Source: Gammaproteobacteria bacterium (GTDB lineage Bacteria; Pseudomonadota; Gammaproteobacteria; Burkholderiales; Burkholderiaceae_D). From it: 64,000 nucleotides of DNA. Below are positions 25,439-36,778 of this stretch, piece after piece. The stretch covers positions 62,001 to 126,000 of the forward strand of contig CAJCIC010000020.1 in the NCBI GenBank assembly GCA_903970185.1, given 5' to 3'. Both the position numbers and the translations under genes were made by a program. The notes under the pieces are model-generated. The model had not been told where the DNA came from and did not search any database. It saw only the letters and a program-made list of their open reading frames with translations. How positions within the stretch are numbered: the first letter of the stretch is position 1; each line of letters begins with the position of its first letter.

Positions 25439-26041
25439 GTGGCCGAATTCAACCTTCCCTATTCTGAAGCCGCAGACCGCAACAAGGATCCCATCCTGGG
25501 TGTGCTTGCCGAGCATTTTGCGGATCGCAAAGACGTGCTTGAAATTGGCAGCGGCACGGCCCAGCACGCCGTTCATTTCGCGTCGCGATTGCCGCATCTC
25601 GTGTGGCACTGCTCCGATGTTTCGGAAAATCTCTACTCGATCGAGCAACGGCTTTCACAATCCGCGCTGCCCAACCTGGCCGGTGCGATCGAATTCGATA
25701 TTGCAGGCGCATGGCCAATTCGACAATACAGCGCCGTCTTCACGGCCAACTCCCTGCACATCATGTCCTGGAACAACGTCGAGCGACTGTTTGAAGGCCT
25801 GCCTCGACTGTTGCACCGCGATGGCAAATTCATAGTCTACGGCCCGTTCAATGAGCACGGCCGATACACGTCTGAAAGCAATCGGCTGTTCGATTTGCAG
25901 CTAAAGCAAGTGCATCCCGAGCGGGGTCTGCGTGCAATCGAGGACGTCATGGCGCTTGCCCGTTGTGCCGGACTTGGCCTGCTTGCCGACCGGGTCATGC
26001 CCGCAAACAACCGCTGCCTCGTGTGGCAGTCAATGCGCTGA
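25439..26041 (+). CDS. DUF938 class I SAM-dependent methyltransferase
   Basis: A 200-residue methyltransferase-fold protein of the DUF938 family. The opening NLPYSEAADRNKDPIL and the SAM loop VLEIGSGTAQHAVHFA are diagnostic, followed by FDIAG (acidic strand 4 region) and NSLHIMSW. It starts at GTG immediately upstream of the conserved N-terminus. Family members are widespread in proteobacteria with undefined acceptors. Confidence 0.9.
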   Translation: MAEFNLPYSEAADRNKDPILGVLAEHFADRKDVLEIGSGTAQHAVHFASRLPHLVWHCSDVSENLYSIEQRLSQSALPNLAGAIEFDIAGAWPIRQYSAVFTANSLHIMSWNNVERLFEGLPRLLHRDGKFIVYGPFNEHGRYTSESNRLFDLQLKQVHPERGLRAIEDVMALARCAGLGLLADRVMPANNRCLVWQSMR

Positions 26042-26152
26042 GGACATGATGACCTTGGGCTATCCCCGGGGTCTCGGAATCCGGTCTGTGGCTGGCAAAC
26101 GAGCGGCCGCTGAACCACTGACGCCTTTCATAGCTCGTTGGTGCATCCTGGA

Positions 26153-26977
26153 TCACGGCTGGTGATTCGGCACGATGGCGAGCGCCGCGGCTTCCTCCGC
26201 ACAGTCGCGCGACGGTTTCCTGCCTTCGGCACGCGCCGCTCGGATCTCAGCTTTAGCCGCAGTCAAGTCAGCAGTGAACGCGGGCTCATCATGCAAGCGT
26301 GCGACGACTGCCGCTGCCAGCAGACCGCCTGCTTCGGTGTCACTTAACCAATGCGCGTTGCATACCACGCGGCTTTGCAAATACGCCCTGCCGCGCCCGA
26401 GGATCGCCTCGGCCTCATCGGGTGCGGCTTCTGACAAGACCAGCGCCCAGCTCCAGCCAATCGTGCTGTGAGCAGACGGATAGGATCCACTGGTGCGCAG
26501 ATCGTTTTCCTCCTTGGGCTGGCACGTCGCCCCGCGCACGACGACAAAGGGGCGTGGTCGTTTGTAATGATCTTTGGCCAGACGCGTCGACGCCCCAGCG
26601 TCGCTGCGCATGCGCTCGAGCAAGGTGTAGAGCCTTGGCGTCGCCTCCGCACTGATGTTCACCCCAACTGCGCAGGAGAACGTCCCCGCCGCCTGGGGGA
26701 AGTCAAGATCGGCGTCGAGCGCAGCAAGCGCCCAGCGTGGGCCGTGGCGATAAGCATTGTCGGCAGCTTCTTCCGCGTCATCACGAGCCTGTGTCGCCGA
26801 GTGAGGACCAGGAGCCGGCGGCAGCAACGCGAGACTGTCAGGCAACGCCTCGGGTGAGAGATAGCCAGGCGGCGCAGTTTGCCGGGCTTCAGGCGCAACC
26901 GGGCTTTGCGCCTTGGCAGCCGGTGATAGTGTCGTGGCCAGAATGAGAAGGCAGGTGGCGAGACATCGGTTAAACAT
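26153..26977 (-). CDS. Secreted class A acid phosphatase (PAP2 family)
   Basis: A periplasmic nonspecific acid phosphatase of 274 residues. A signal peptide (residues 1 to about 23, ending AAKAQ) directs export. The PAP2 phosphatase signature is complete: KDHYKRPRP, GSYPSAHS and SRVVCNAHWLSD, which supply the phosphate-binding Lys/Arg, the Ser-His, and the nucleophile His with its Asp. PSAHS instead of the common PSGHT is a minor change. The ATG at 26977 is preferred because the signal peptide begins there. Transcription is away from the small DMT transporter gene. Confidence 0.9.
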   Translation of the reverse strand: MFNRCLATCLLILATTLSPAAKAQSPVAPEARQTAPPGYLSPEALPDSLALLPPAPGPHSATQARDDAEEAADNAYRHGPRWALAALDADLDFPQAAGTFSCAVGVNISAEATPRLYTLLERMRSDAGASTRLAKDHYKRPRPFVVVRGATCQPKEENDLRTSGSYPSAHSTIGWSWALVLSEAAPDEAEAILGRGRAYLQSRVVCNAHWLSDTEAGGLLAAAVVARLHDEPAFTADLTAAKAEIRAARAEGRKPSRDCAEEAAALAIVPNHQP

Positions 26978-27317
26978 GGCGTTGAATCCGAAAGCGTGGT
27001 ACAGGTCCAGAATCATATCTCCGCACGGCGGGCGTGCGCGGGCCTAGGTCTTTCAACTCGTCCATGGCGAAGCGCTGTACCGGCCGCCTGGTTCTTCATC
27101 GATCACGAGCGGGCAACTTTCGCGAACCCCGGCGCAATTTCCAAAGGATCAGTATCCTTCTCGGTCGGCTTCGAAAATGCTCTCGGGAAAGACGACGGAT
27201 TCAGAAGCAGCGGGTGCACTGCAGAGCTCTAAACTTTCCTTGCGTCAAGACGCCGTGAAGTAAACCGATGGCGAGCAGCATTGCGCGCATGTGTGATCAA
27301 TATACTTGGGGGAAACT
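26978..27317. other. Divergent intergenic region, 340 bases
   Basis: No gene is evident. A 6-base inverted repeat AAGGAT/ATCCTT with a 4-base loop lies near 27140-27155 but has no T-run. A TATACT at 27301-27306 could be a -10 element for the small permease, though it lies only 12 bases from the GTG start. Confidence 0.45.
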
Positions 27318-27677
27318 GTGGAAGTCCTGCTTAAAACTCTGCAACATGTTCCCGCACTACTCCTTCTGTTGATCGCGACCACCCTTGAGGCGAGCGGAGA
27401 CGCAATCATTCGCCTGGCGATCCATGACTCAAGCGGGACGCTGCGCGTTGTTTTCTTCGTTGGTGGGGCTGCACTCCTGTTCGGCTATGGCACCTTCTTG
27501 AATCTCGCTCCCCTTGAGTTCGGTCAAGTCGTCGGTTTGTACATCGCAACTCTGTTTGTCGTCTGGCAAGTGATCAACTACTTCTTCTTCGAGACTACTC
27601 CTAGCCTGCCAACGTTGGTCGGCGGTTTTCTGATCGTCGCAGGCGGGGCAATCGTCACGTTTTGGAAGCCCGCATGA
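27318..27677 (+). CDS. Small four-helix DMT/EamA-like membrane protein
   Basis: A 119-residue inner-membrane protein with four predicted transmembrane helices (about 10-28, 40-57, 62-82, 95-116). Size and topology are like small multidrug resistance or half-EamA transporters of the drug/metabolite superfamily, which work as dimers. An acidic residue in helix 1 (TTLEASGDAI) is in the position where SMR proteins bind cations, which supports the idea but does not prove it. The GTG at 27318 is preceded by GGGGGA four bases upstream. Substrate unknown. Confidence 0.72.
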   Translation: MEVLLKTLQHVPALLLLLIATTLEASGDAIIRLAIHDSSGTLRVVFFVGGAALLFGYGTFLNLAPLEFGQVVGLYIATLFVVWQVINYFFFETTPSLPTLVGGFLIVAGGAIVTFWKPA

Positions 27678-27830
27678 GTCAAAGCGCCGTGCTTTCGCAA
27701 GGTCGTCACTTCCATCCGGAGTCGAAAGGGAGCAAGGCCGTGGCAGCACGCTCAAGGCGGCAGGCGGCACGCGGCGACATTCAGTCGTGGGATAAAGATC
27801 GCTCTTTAGCGGACATCGTGGCAGGTGAGA

Positions 27831-28616
27831 ATGGCTGATCGTTTCGAAGGGTTCGATGCGCAGTCGGTCCGCGGCGAATGGAACATGGCCGCTGATGCAT
27901 ACGCCGCAGCGCAAGCCTCCGGTCGTGACTATTACCGCTTGGATTTCTTTGGTCCGGCACAGATTGCCCTATGTGGTGAAGTACGCGGCCTGAAGATTCT
28001 CGATGTTGGCTGTGGAACCGGGTATTTCGCACGCGAGATGGCGCGTCGGGGTGCTTTCGTCACTGGGGTCGACTTGTCGCCGGGCATGCTCGCCCACGCG
28101 CTGGAACTGGAAGCCACCGCGCAATTCGGTATTCGATACCTGACCGGCGATGCCGCGCGGCTGAAAGAGTACTTTGACGGCGATTGCTTTGACATGGTGA
28201 CGTCGTGTCTCGCGCTGCAGGACATGCCGGACATTCCCGCTGCGCTTCGATCGATCCACGACGTGCTGGTACCGGGCGGCCGACTTGTGGCTTCAATCAC
28301 GCACCCGTGCAGCGACACTCCGTTTAGAAAATGGGCCAAAGACGGCTCAGGGACGAAGCGATGGCTCTGTATCGACCGATACTTTGAGCGTGGGCCCGTG
28401 AAGTACCTTTGGAAAGACTGGTTGTACGAGTTTACGACTTCTGCATACCACGCGACTCTCGCGGACTGGTTCGGCTGGCTGCTGGATGCCGGGTTCGCTC
28501 TGCGATCGATCCATGAGCCAACACCTGCTGCTGCGGCCGTCAAAGCCCATCCGGACCTCGAGGATGCCAGCCGGGTTCCGTACTTCCTCATGTTTGACCT
28601 GGAGCGAACCCAATAG
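27831..28616 (+). CDS. Class I SAM-dependent methyltransferase
   Basis: A 261-residue small-molecule methyltransferase of the UbiE/Methyltransf_11 type. Motif I is LKILDVGCGTGYFARE, the adenosine-contacting Asp is in VTGVDLSPGM, motif II gives DMVTSCLALQDMPD, and LVPGGRLVASITHPC is motif III. The acceptor is not evident. It begins at the ATG at 27831 after a purine-rich AGGTGAG. It follows the DMT permease by about 150 bases. Confidence 0.86.
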   Translation: MADRFEGFDAQSVRGEWNMAADAYAAAQASGRDYYRLDFFGPAQIALCGEVRGLKILDVGCGTGYFAREMARRGAFVTGVDLSPGMLAHALELEATAQFGIRYLTGDAARLKEYFDGDCFDMVTSCLALQDMPDIPAALRSIHDVLVPGGRLVASITHPCSDTPFRKWAKDGSGTKRWLCIDRYFERGPVKYLWKDWLYEFTTSAYHATLADWFGWLLDAGFALRSIHEPTPAAAAVKAHPDLEDASRVPYFLMFDLERTQ

Positions 28617-28856
28617 CGATGATTGACGAGGTTTTCGGCTCGAACGCCAATTTGGGGACGCGCAGGGCTGGCGTCGCCCGCAATCCGCCTGCGAGTTGCG
28701 AGGGCCTTGGCATCGGTGCGCGAAGTATGCGTCCGAGTATTTGGCAGCAGCGGCACGAATTGCGTCTGGTCGCAGCGCGAACGTGATTCCAATTTCACGT
28801 TCTTGTCGCGCTCAGGCAAATGCCGCGTAGTAAGACGTTCGCAACCGCTTGAATTT

Positions 28857-28933
28857 TGGTGGGCCGTGCTGGGCTCGAACCAGCGACCAAGAGGTTATGA
28901 GCCCCCTGCTCTTACCAACTGAGCTAACGGCCC
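28857..28933 (-). tRNA. tRNA with CAU anticodon, probably tRNA-Ile2
   Basis: A full cloverleaf of 77 bases including an encoded CCA. The acceptor stem GGGCCGT/ACGGCCC pairs completely, the D arm reads AGCTCAGTTGGTAAGAGC, and the anticodon CAT is at 28897-28899. The T arm is GCTGGTTCGAGCCCAGC. C4-G69 and C5-G68 in the acceptor stem, and the variable region TTGGTCG, are as in E. coli ileX tRNA, whose C34 is converted to lysidine by TilS. Elongator Met tRNA is the alternative. It lies downstream of rpoD beyond its terminator. Confidence 0.93.
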
Positions 28934-28949
28934 GACGTGCGGAAGATTC

Positions 28950-28977
28950 AAAAAAAGAGCCTCTTGCGAGGCTCTTT
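28950..28977 (-). terminator. rpoD intrinsic terminator
   Basis: AAAGAGCCTC (28977-28968 on the minus strand) pairs with GAGGCTCTTT across a GCAA tetraloop, and the 3' arm runs into a continuous T tract ending at 28950. It separates rpoD from the tRNA gene. Confidence 0.88.
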
Positions 28978-28986
28978 CAGATCGCC

Positions 28987-31467
<2,481 letters not shown>

Positions 31468-31670
31468 ATAGGTCCTTGCGAATTGCGTTCAATGAGCGAT
31501 GACAACGAAAAGCCTTGCCTAATCCATAGGCAGTCCGGCGCTGCGCTTTTGCGGATGGATCTCCAGGCACATGGCGAAGCGTCTCAAACGGCCTCTTCAT
31601 GCGGGATCCGAAACTGATCACTACGGCAGCACCCGGGTCTATTCGCCCGGGTTGGAGCGGTAAACCATAA

Positions 31671-31699
31671 ATTATAGCATGGAGCCGCTAGAATTCCAG
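31671..31699 (-). promoter_or_regulatory. Predicted promoter between dnaG and rpoD
   Basis: The minus strand reads TATAAT (31671-31676), a perfect -10, with CTGGAA (31694-31699) 17 bases upstream as a weak -35. The leader to the rpoD start is about 200 bases. A 7-base inverted repeat ACCCGGG/CCCGGGT at about 31631-31652 lies within this leader. Confidence 0.55.
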
Positions 31700-31757
31700 T
31701 CCTTTCTATGCCGCCAAACCATTAAGAAACCACGCCAAATCAAGCGCTTGGGCCGTG

Positions 31758-33557
31758 CTACTGAAGTGGGGACGCGGGCGGGTTAATCAAGGCGCGGGAA
31801 CTACGCAGAGCCTGCTGCTCTTGCAGCAACTGGCGGTATCGGCTGGCGGCGTTAGCGTCAGGCGTGCCCTGGCGGGCAAGCGCCTCAAGTTCGTTCTTGA
31901 TATCCGTTTCCCGCAATTTGCGGCTGGCCAGTGCGAGCTCGGCCAAGGCGCCTTCGGGTGCGATGTCCTGCGCGACGAGGAGCTGGGCGATGCGCTCGGA
32001 GAAAAGCTCCGCCTCGGGCAAGGCGGCCAAAGCGTGACTGAGGGTGGCAAGCGTTGCATCCGGTCCGACTTTCTCGCAGACCTCGACCAGGATGCCGAGC
32101 TCGGGCAGGGGGTGGCTCATGAGCAGCGCACGCGTTTCCGCGTCGATTTGCCGGGCCAGCGCCGGTTGCGTCAGGAGCATGCGCATGACCTGATCCTCAA
32201 GCGGGGTCGGTCGCGAGCGTCGAGACGCAGCGGTTGGGCGCCGTCTCAGAGGACCTGCCACCTCAAGCGCTGCGAGCTCGCTGATTTCATCTTCAGTGGT
32301 GTGCGTCAGGCGCGCAAGTTCGCGCACGATCTGCAGCCGCAAGACGCCTGCTGGCAACTGTGCGAGAAGCGGTTTGGCCTGATGGATTGCGTGGGCGCGA
32401 CCCTCGGCCGTTGCCAGCGCCTCGTTGGCCACGACTTCTTGCAGCAGGAAAGCCGAAAGCGGCAGGGCACGATCGATCGCCTCGCGAAATCCGGCTTCAC
32501 CAAATTCGCGGATGTACGTGTCCGGATCGTGTTCGCTCGGCAGAAAGAGAAAGTTGAACGCCTTGTCGTCAGCCGCAAACGGCAGACTTGCCTCGAGCGC
32601 GCGCCAGGCGGCTTTGCGCCCGGCAACATCGCCATCAAAACTGAACACGATCCTGTCGGTGTTGCGCACGAGCTTTTGCACATGGTTGGCCGTGCACGCC
32701 GTGCCAAGTGTGGCAACCGCATTGGGCACGCCCAACTGCGCCAGGGCGACGACATCCATATAGCCTTCGACCACAATCACAAAACCCGCCTCGCGAATCG
32801 CGCGACGCGCCTCAAACAGGCCGTAGAGCTCGTAGCCCTTCTGGAACAGCGGCGTTTCAGGCGAATTCAAGTATTTCGGCTCGCCCTTGTCGAGGATGCG
32901 ACCGCCAAAACCGATGGTCTGCCCCTTTGCGTTTCGGATCGGGAACATGATGCGATCGCGAAATCGGTCGTAGCGCTTGTGCTTGCCGTCCTCGTCGCGA
33001 TCCACCACAAGGCCAGCCTCGGTCAGGGCGGCATTGCGATAATCCTCGAACGCATGTTCAAGGCTTGTCCAGCCATCGGGCGCATAGCCTAAGGCAAAGC
33101 GCGCTGCAATCTGACCGGTCAGACCGCGCCCCTTGAGGTAGTCGATAGCGCGCGTCGATTTGCGCAACTCGGCCTTGTAGTAATCCGACGCGATCGCCAT
33201 GACCTCGGCAAGACCGGTGCTTGCAGCAAAAGATGGCGCAGCGGCGCCCGCGCGTTCGGCGCGAGGCTCATCGGGCACGACCATGCCTACGCCCTGGGCG
33301 AGATCGTGGACCGCCTCGGGAAAGGTCATGCCCGAGTACTCCATCAGAAAGCCAATGGCAGTGCCGTGCGCGCCGCAGCCGAAACAGTGGAAAAACTGCT
33401 TGGTCGGACTGACCGTGAACGACCCGGATTTTTCGTTATGGAACGGGCAAAGCCCGATCAGATTGGCGCCGCCCTTGCGCAGCTTGACGTATTGTCCGAC
33501 GACGTCAACGATGTCAACGCGAGACAACAAGTCCGAAATGAAGGAAGCAGGAATCAT
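31758..33557 (-). CDS. dnaG: DNA primase
   Basis: DnaG makes the RNA primers of replication. In the 599-residue chain the N-terminal zinc ribbon is Cys37, His40, Cys58 and Cys61 (CPFH, CFGC). The TOPRIM active site is seen as VIVVEGYMDV (catalytic Glu) and FSFDGDVAG (Asp pair). The C-terminal third is the helicase-binding domain. An Arg/Ala/Pro linker separates the two. It lies between yqeY and rpoD in the classical macromolecular-synthesis order and starts at ATG 33557. Confidence 0.97.
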   Translation of the reverse strand: MIPASFISDLLSRVDIVDVVGQYVKLRKGGANLIGLCPFHNEKSGSFTVSPTKQFFHCFGCGAHGTAIGFLMEYSGMTFPEAVHDLAQGVGMVVPDEPRAERAGAAAPSFAASTGLAEVMAIASDYYKAELRKSTRAIDYLKGRGLTGQIAARFALGYAPDGWTSLEHAFEDYRNAALTEAGLVVDRDEDGKHKRYDRFRDRIMFPIRNAKGQTIGFGGRILDKGEPKYLNSPETPLFQKGYELYGLFEARRAIREAGFVIVVEGYMDVVALAQLGVPNAVATLGTACTANHVQKLVRNTDRIVFSFDGDVAGRKAAWRALEASLPFAADDKAFNFLFLPSEHDPDTYIREFGEAGFREAIDRALPLSAFLLQEVVANEALATAEGRAHAIHQAKPLLAQLPAGVLRLQIVRELARLTHTTEDEISELAALEVAGPLRRRPTAASRRSRPTPLEDQVMRMLLTQPALARQIDAETRALLMSHPLPELGILVEVCEKVGPDATLATLSHALAALPEAELFSERIAQLLVAQDIAPEGALAELALASRKLRETDIKNELEALARQGTPDANAASRYRQLLQEQQALRSSRALINPPASPLQ

Positions 33558-33617
33558 CAGCGCTCAATCGCACCTGGCCGGCAAACACGCCCTGGCCAGC
33601 GCAACACGATGCTCTAG

Positions 33618-33644
33618 AAAAAGATCCGCCGCAAGGCGCCTTTT
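33618..33644 (-). terminator. Possible terminator between yqeY and dnaG
   Basis: On the minus strand AAAAG-CGCC pairs with GGCG-CTTTT around a TTGC loop with internal mismatches, ending in five Ts just after the yqeY stop. It could attenuate transcription into dnaG. Confidence 0.42.
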
Positions 33645-33648
33645 GCTG

Positions 33649-34110
33649 CTAGCCGGCAAGAAGCGTCTTCACGCGCTGCGCCACCTGCGTCATGTCGGCG
33701 CGCCCGGCGAGATTCGGCTTTAGGCGACCCATGACCTTGCCCATGGCCTGCGGCCCGGTGGCGCCTTCGGCATGAATGGCGGCACGGATTTCCCTGTCGA
33801 TGTCTTCCACGCTCAGTTGCGCCGGCAGATAAGCCGAGAGAATGACGACTTCGGCTTCTTCCTTTTCGACAAGATCGAGACGGTTCGCAGCACGAAACTG
33901 GCTGATCGAATCCTTGCGCTGTTTGATCAACTTGTCGACTAAGGCCAGCACATCGGCATCGCTTAGGGTGATGCGCTCGTCAACCTCACGCTGCTTGATT
34001 GCGGCGGTCAACATGCGGATCGTCGTCAGCCGCGCGGAATCCTTGGCGCGCATGGCGGCTTTGACATCCTCTTGGATACGCGCGAGAAGTGCAGAAGGCG
34101 TGGAACTCAT
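33649..34110 (-). CDS. GatB/YqeY domain-containing protein
   Basis: A 153-residue protein of the YqeY family, which is the stand-alone form of the tail domain of the amidotransferase subunit GatB. The sequence shows the family landmarks QEDVKAAMRAKDSARLTTIRML, EAEVVILSAYLPAQLS and GPQAMGKVMGRLKP. A tRNA-related role is inferred from the homology only. It occupies the position between rpsU and dnaG found in many proteobacteria. Confidence 0.93.
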   Translation of the reverse strand: MSSTPSALLARIQEDVKAAMRAKDSARLTTIRMLTAAIKQREVDERITLSDADVLALVDKLIKQRKDSISQFRAANRLDLVEKEEAEVVILSAYLPAQLSVEDIDREIRAAIHAEGATGPQAMGKVMGRLKPNLAGRADMTQVAQRVKTLLAG

Positions 34111-34297
34111 CGGGTCTTCTTTATCGATTGCAGCCTGTCATTTTAAGCGAGTCCGGCGGCGGCGAGCGCTCACATCGCGCAGCTTCGCAGATCGGGTGCA
34201 AGACCGACTTGTTCAAGACTGTCCACCGGCAGTACACCGCTTTTTCACCGCTTTTGCACAGCTTGTCCACAGTCGCGCCTGAGCTGCCTGCCCAGAA

Positions 34298-34331
34298 ACA
34301 AAAAACCCGCAGGAGACACGCTGCGGGTTTT
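34298..34331 (-). terminator. Terminator after rpsU
   Basis: AAACCCGCAG (34303-34312) pairs with CTGCGGGTTT (34321-34330) over an 8-base loop. Read on the minus strand the stem ends in a T-rich run; on the plus strand it also ends in T4, so it could work both ways. Confidence 0.85.
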
Positions 34332-34363
34332 ATCGGGGGGCCGACGTTTGCAGCAGTCGCGCC

Positions 34364-34576
34364 CTAGTACATCTTCTTTGGCAGCATTTGGCTGCGCAGG
34401 CGCTTATAGTGGCGCTTGACCGCGGCGGCCAGCTTGCGCTTGCGCTCTGCAGTGGGCTTTTCGTAGAATTCACGCGCGCGCAACTCGGTCAGAAGGCCGG
34501 TTTTCTCCATGGTGCGCTTAAAGCGGCGCAGCGCAACCTCGAACGGCTCGTTTTCTTTGACGCGGACTGTTGGCAT
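34364..34576 (-). CDS. rpsU: 30S ribosomal protein S21
   Basis: The 70-residue S21 protein of the small ribosomal subunit, complete from [13 protein letters not shown] to the basic C-terminus. [11 protein letters not shown] and the Lys/Arg-rich helices are standard. The ATG at 34576 is the conserved start; a longer open frame upstream is not coding. The tsaD gene that often lies beside rpsU is absent here. Confidence 0.97.
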   Translation of the reverse strand: MPTVRVKENEPFEVALRRFKRTMEKTGLLTELRAREFYEKPTAERKRKLAAAVKRHYKRLRSQMLPKKMY

Positions 34577-34708
34577 CGGTAAATCGCTTGGGCGAAAGGT
34601 AGAAAGCCTTGGAGTATATCCGATGTCCGCATTGCGTGCCAAGCCCAAAAGCCCACCGCATCCCGTAGGTGTCTGATTTGTTGCGGTTTTGAGCGCGTAG
34701 CGGGCATT

Positions 34709-35911
34709 CTAGAGGGCCTCGCCAGCGACGAACCCGGACGACCAGGCCCACTGGAAGTTGTAGCCGCCAAGCCAGCCCGTGACGTCGACCACTTCGCCGA
34801 TGAAAAAAAGGCCGGGATGGTCACGACTTGAGAGGGTGTCGGCGTCAAGTTCGCAGGTCGCCACGCCCCCGCGCGTCACTTCGGCCTTCTGGAATCCTTC
34901 CGAGCCCGAAGGCACGATGCGCCAGTCCTTTAAGCCGGCTGCAATCAATGCCAGGGCGCGGTTGCCGACTTCGGCGATCTTGCGCTCGGCGAGCGCGGCA
35001 ATTTCCGGCCCCTGGGCATTGAGCCACTCGTGCGCGAGACGCCTTGGCAACCATTGCGCGAGCACGGTTGCAAGCGTCTGCCGGGTTTGATCCTTCTGTC
35101 GCTTGAGTTCGGCCAGAAGATCAATGGCCGGGGCGAAATCGATGCTGATGTCCTGACCCGGTGTCCAAAACGTCGAAATCTGCAGCACGGCGGGCCCGGA
35201 AATGCCGCGATGGGTAAACAGCAGGTCTTCAAGAAAAGTCTGCGTCGAGCCGCCGGTGCCAATGCGCACGGGAGCTGCGATGCCGGCGAGCTCGGCAAAG
35301 GGCCGCCATGTGTCTTGCGGGAACTTCAGCGGCACAAGTGCCGCGCGCGGCTCGATCACGCGCAAGCCGAACTGGCGCGCGATGCGATAGCCAAAATCGC
35401 TCGCGCCGATCTTCGGAATCGACAGGCCTCCCGTGGCGATCACGACCTTCTTCGCGTCGATGCGGCCGCGCGTGGTTTCAAGTCGATAGCCGCAATCGCC
35501 GCGAACGATCGAAGACACGCTGGCCGGATAAACCAGTTCCACCGCACCCGCCCTGCACTCGGCCAGCAACATGCGGATAATCGCCTCGCTCGATTCATCA
35601 CAGAAAAGCTGGCCCTTGTGCTTCTCGTGAAAGGCGATCCTGTGGCGCTTGATCAGCCGGATGAAGTCAGCCACGCCAAAGCGCCTAAGCGCTGCCTCGC
35701 AAAAGGCGGGGTCCTCCGAGACGAAGTTGTGTGCTGCCACATCGCGATTGGTGAAGTTGCAGCGCCCGCCACCTGAAATGCGAATCTTCTCGGCCAGACG
35801 CGCGCTGTGTTCGAAGAGCACGACGCGTTTGCCGCGGCGACCCGCAACGGCAGCGCACCAAAGGCCTGCAGCACCACCGCCAACGATCGCCGCGTCGACT
35901 TCTGTCAACAT
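34709..35911 (-). CDS. FAD-dependent oxidoreductase, HI0933/YhiN family
   Basis: A 400-residue flavoprotein. The N-terminal dinucleotide-binding motif is AAIVGGGAAGLWCA with the acidic end at VVLFE, followed by the family signature KIRISGGGRCNFTN. KVVIATGGLSIPKIGASDFGY and the C-terminal LFFIGEVVDVTGWLGGYNFQWAWSSG region complete the HI0933 pattern. Related BaiN enzymes reduce steroid double bonds, but for most members the substrate is unknown. It is the last gene of the ridA-recG-FAH operon. Confidence 0.92.
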   Translation of the reverse strand: MLTEVDAAIVGGGAAGLWCAAVAGRRGKRVVLFEHSARLAEKIRISGGGRCNFTNRDVAAHNFVSEDPAFCEAALRRFGVADFIRLIKRHRIAFHEKHKGQLFCDESSEAIIRMLLAECRAGAVELVYPASVSSIVRGDCGYRLETTRGRIDAKKVVIATGGLSIPKIGASDFGYRIARQFGLRVIEPRAALVPLKFPQDTWRPFAELAGIAAPVRIGTGGSTQTFLEDLLFTHRGISGPAVLQISTFWTPGQDISIDFAPAIDLLAELKRQKDQTRQTLATVLAQWLPRRLAHEWLNAQGPEIAALAERKIAEVGNRALALIAAGLKDWRIVPSGSEGFQKAEVTRGGVATCELDADTLSSRDHPGLFFIGEVVDVTGWLGGYNFQWAWSSGFVAGEAL

Positions 35912-35926
35912 CGGCGAGCGCCTAGA

Positions 35927-36769
35927 TCAGCTGGCAACGATGCGCTGCCGCTGCTTGCCAAGTCCCTCGATACCCAGCGTCACGACATCACCGACGGCAA
36001 GAAAGCGCGGCGGCTTCTTGCCCATGCCAACGCCTGGCGGCGTGCCCGTGGCAATCACATCGCCTGGGCGCAGCGTCATGTAGTGACTGCAATAGCTAAC
36101 GATCTGGCGACAATCAAAGACCATCGTCGACGTCGAGCCGCGCTGCATCGCCTCGCCATTGACGTCAAGCCACAGCGAGAGCTTTTGCGGGTCGGCGATC
36201 TCGTCGGCAGTGACAAGGTACGGTCCGATCGGTCCGAACGTGTCGCAGCCCTTGCCCTTGTCCCACTGCGAGCCACGCTCAAGCTGGAACTGGCGCTCGG
36301 ATACGTCGTTGATGAGGACGTAGCCCGCGACGTGGCGCATTGCGCGCTCGAGCGGCACGTAACGCGCCTGGCTGCCAATGACAATGCCAAGCTCGACCTC
36401 CCAGTCGAGCTTGGTCGAATGCGGCGGCATCTTGACGTCATCGTTGGGGCCATTGATCGAGGTCGTGGCCTTCAAGAACATGATCGGCTCCTTGGGCACC
36501 GGCATGTTCGACTCGGCGGCGTGATCGGCGTAGTTAAGACCAATGCCGATGAATTTGGAAATGCCAACGAAGGGAACGCCAAGGCGCGGCTCGCCACTCA
36601 CGCGCGGCAATGAACGCAAATCGAGTGCTGCCAGCCTGCGCTGGCCTTCAGGCGAAAACACCGACACGTCGATGTCCTCGACCAGCGAGGACAGATCGCG
36701 CAGGCCGCCGCCGGCATCGATCGCACCAGGCTTCTCGTACCCCTCCTTACCATAGCGAACTAGCTTCAC
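35927..36769 (-). CDS. Fumarylacetoacetate hydrolase family protein
   Basis: A 280-residue FAH-fold enzyme acting on beta-diketo acids or enols. The metal-binding acidic residues are in LDWEVELGIVIG and DVSERQFQ, and IGIGLNYADHA plus IATGTPPGVGMG are typical. Closest types are ureidoglycolate lyase-like or 2-hydroxyhepta-2,4-diene-1,7-dioate isomerase-like members; the real substrate is not determined. It begins with GTG at 36769, with AGGAG six bases upstream, nine bases after the recG stop. Confidence 0.9.
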   Translation of the reverse strand: MKLVRYGKEGYEKPGAIDAGGGLRDLSSLVEDIDVSVFSPEGQRRLAALDLRSLPRVSGEPRLGVPFVGISKFIGIGLNYADHAAESNMPVPKEPIMFLKATTSINGPNDDVKMPPHSTKLDWEVELGIVIGSQARYVPLERAMRHVAGYVLINDVSERQFQLERGSQWDKGKGCDTFGPIGPYLVTADEIADPQKLSLWLDVNGEAMQRGSTSTMVFDCRQIVSYCSHYMTLRPGDVIATGTPPGVGMGKKPPRFLAVGDVVTLGIEGLGKQRQRIVAS

Positions 36770-36778
36770 TTGTGTCTC

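Noticed and set aside
28636-28645. Short match GGCTCGAAC downstream of the tRNA as an attachment-site repeat
   Set aside because: Only nine bases long, part of a common T-arm sequence, and no integrase gene is present.
31631-31652. Inverted repeat ACCCGGG/CCCGGGT as a dnaG terminator
   Set aside because: No T tract follows on either strand and it lies in the probable rpoD leader.
31755-33092. Plus-strand open frame of 445 codons opposite dnaG
   Set aside because: dnaG on the other strand is certain with all its motifs; the frame has no domain.
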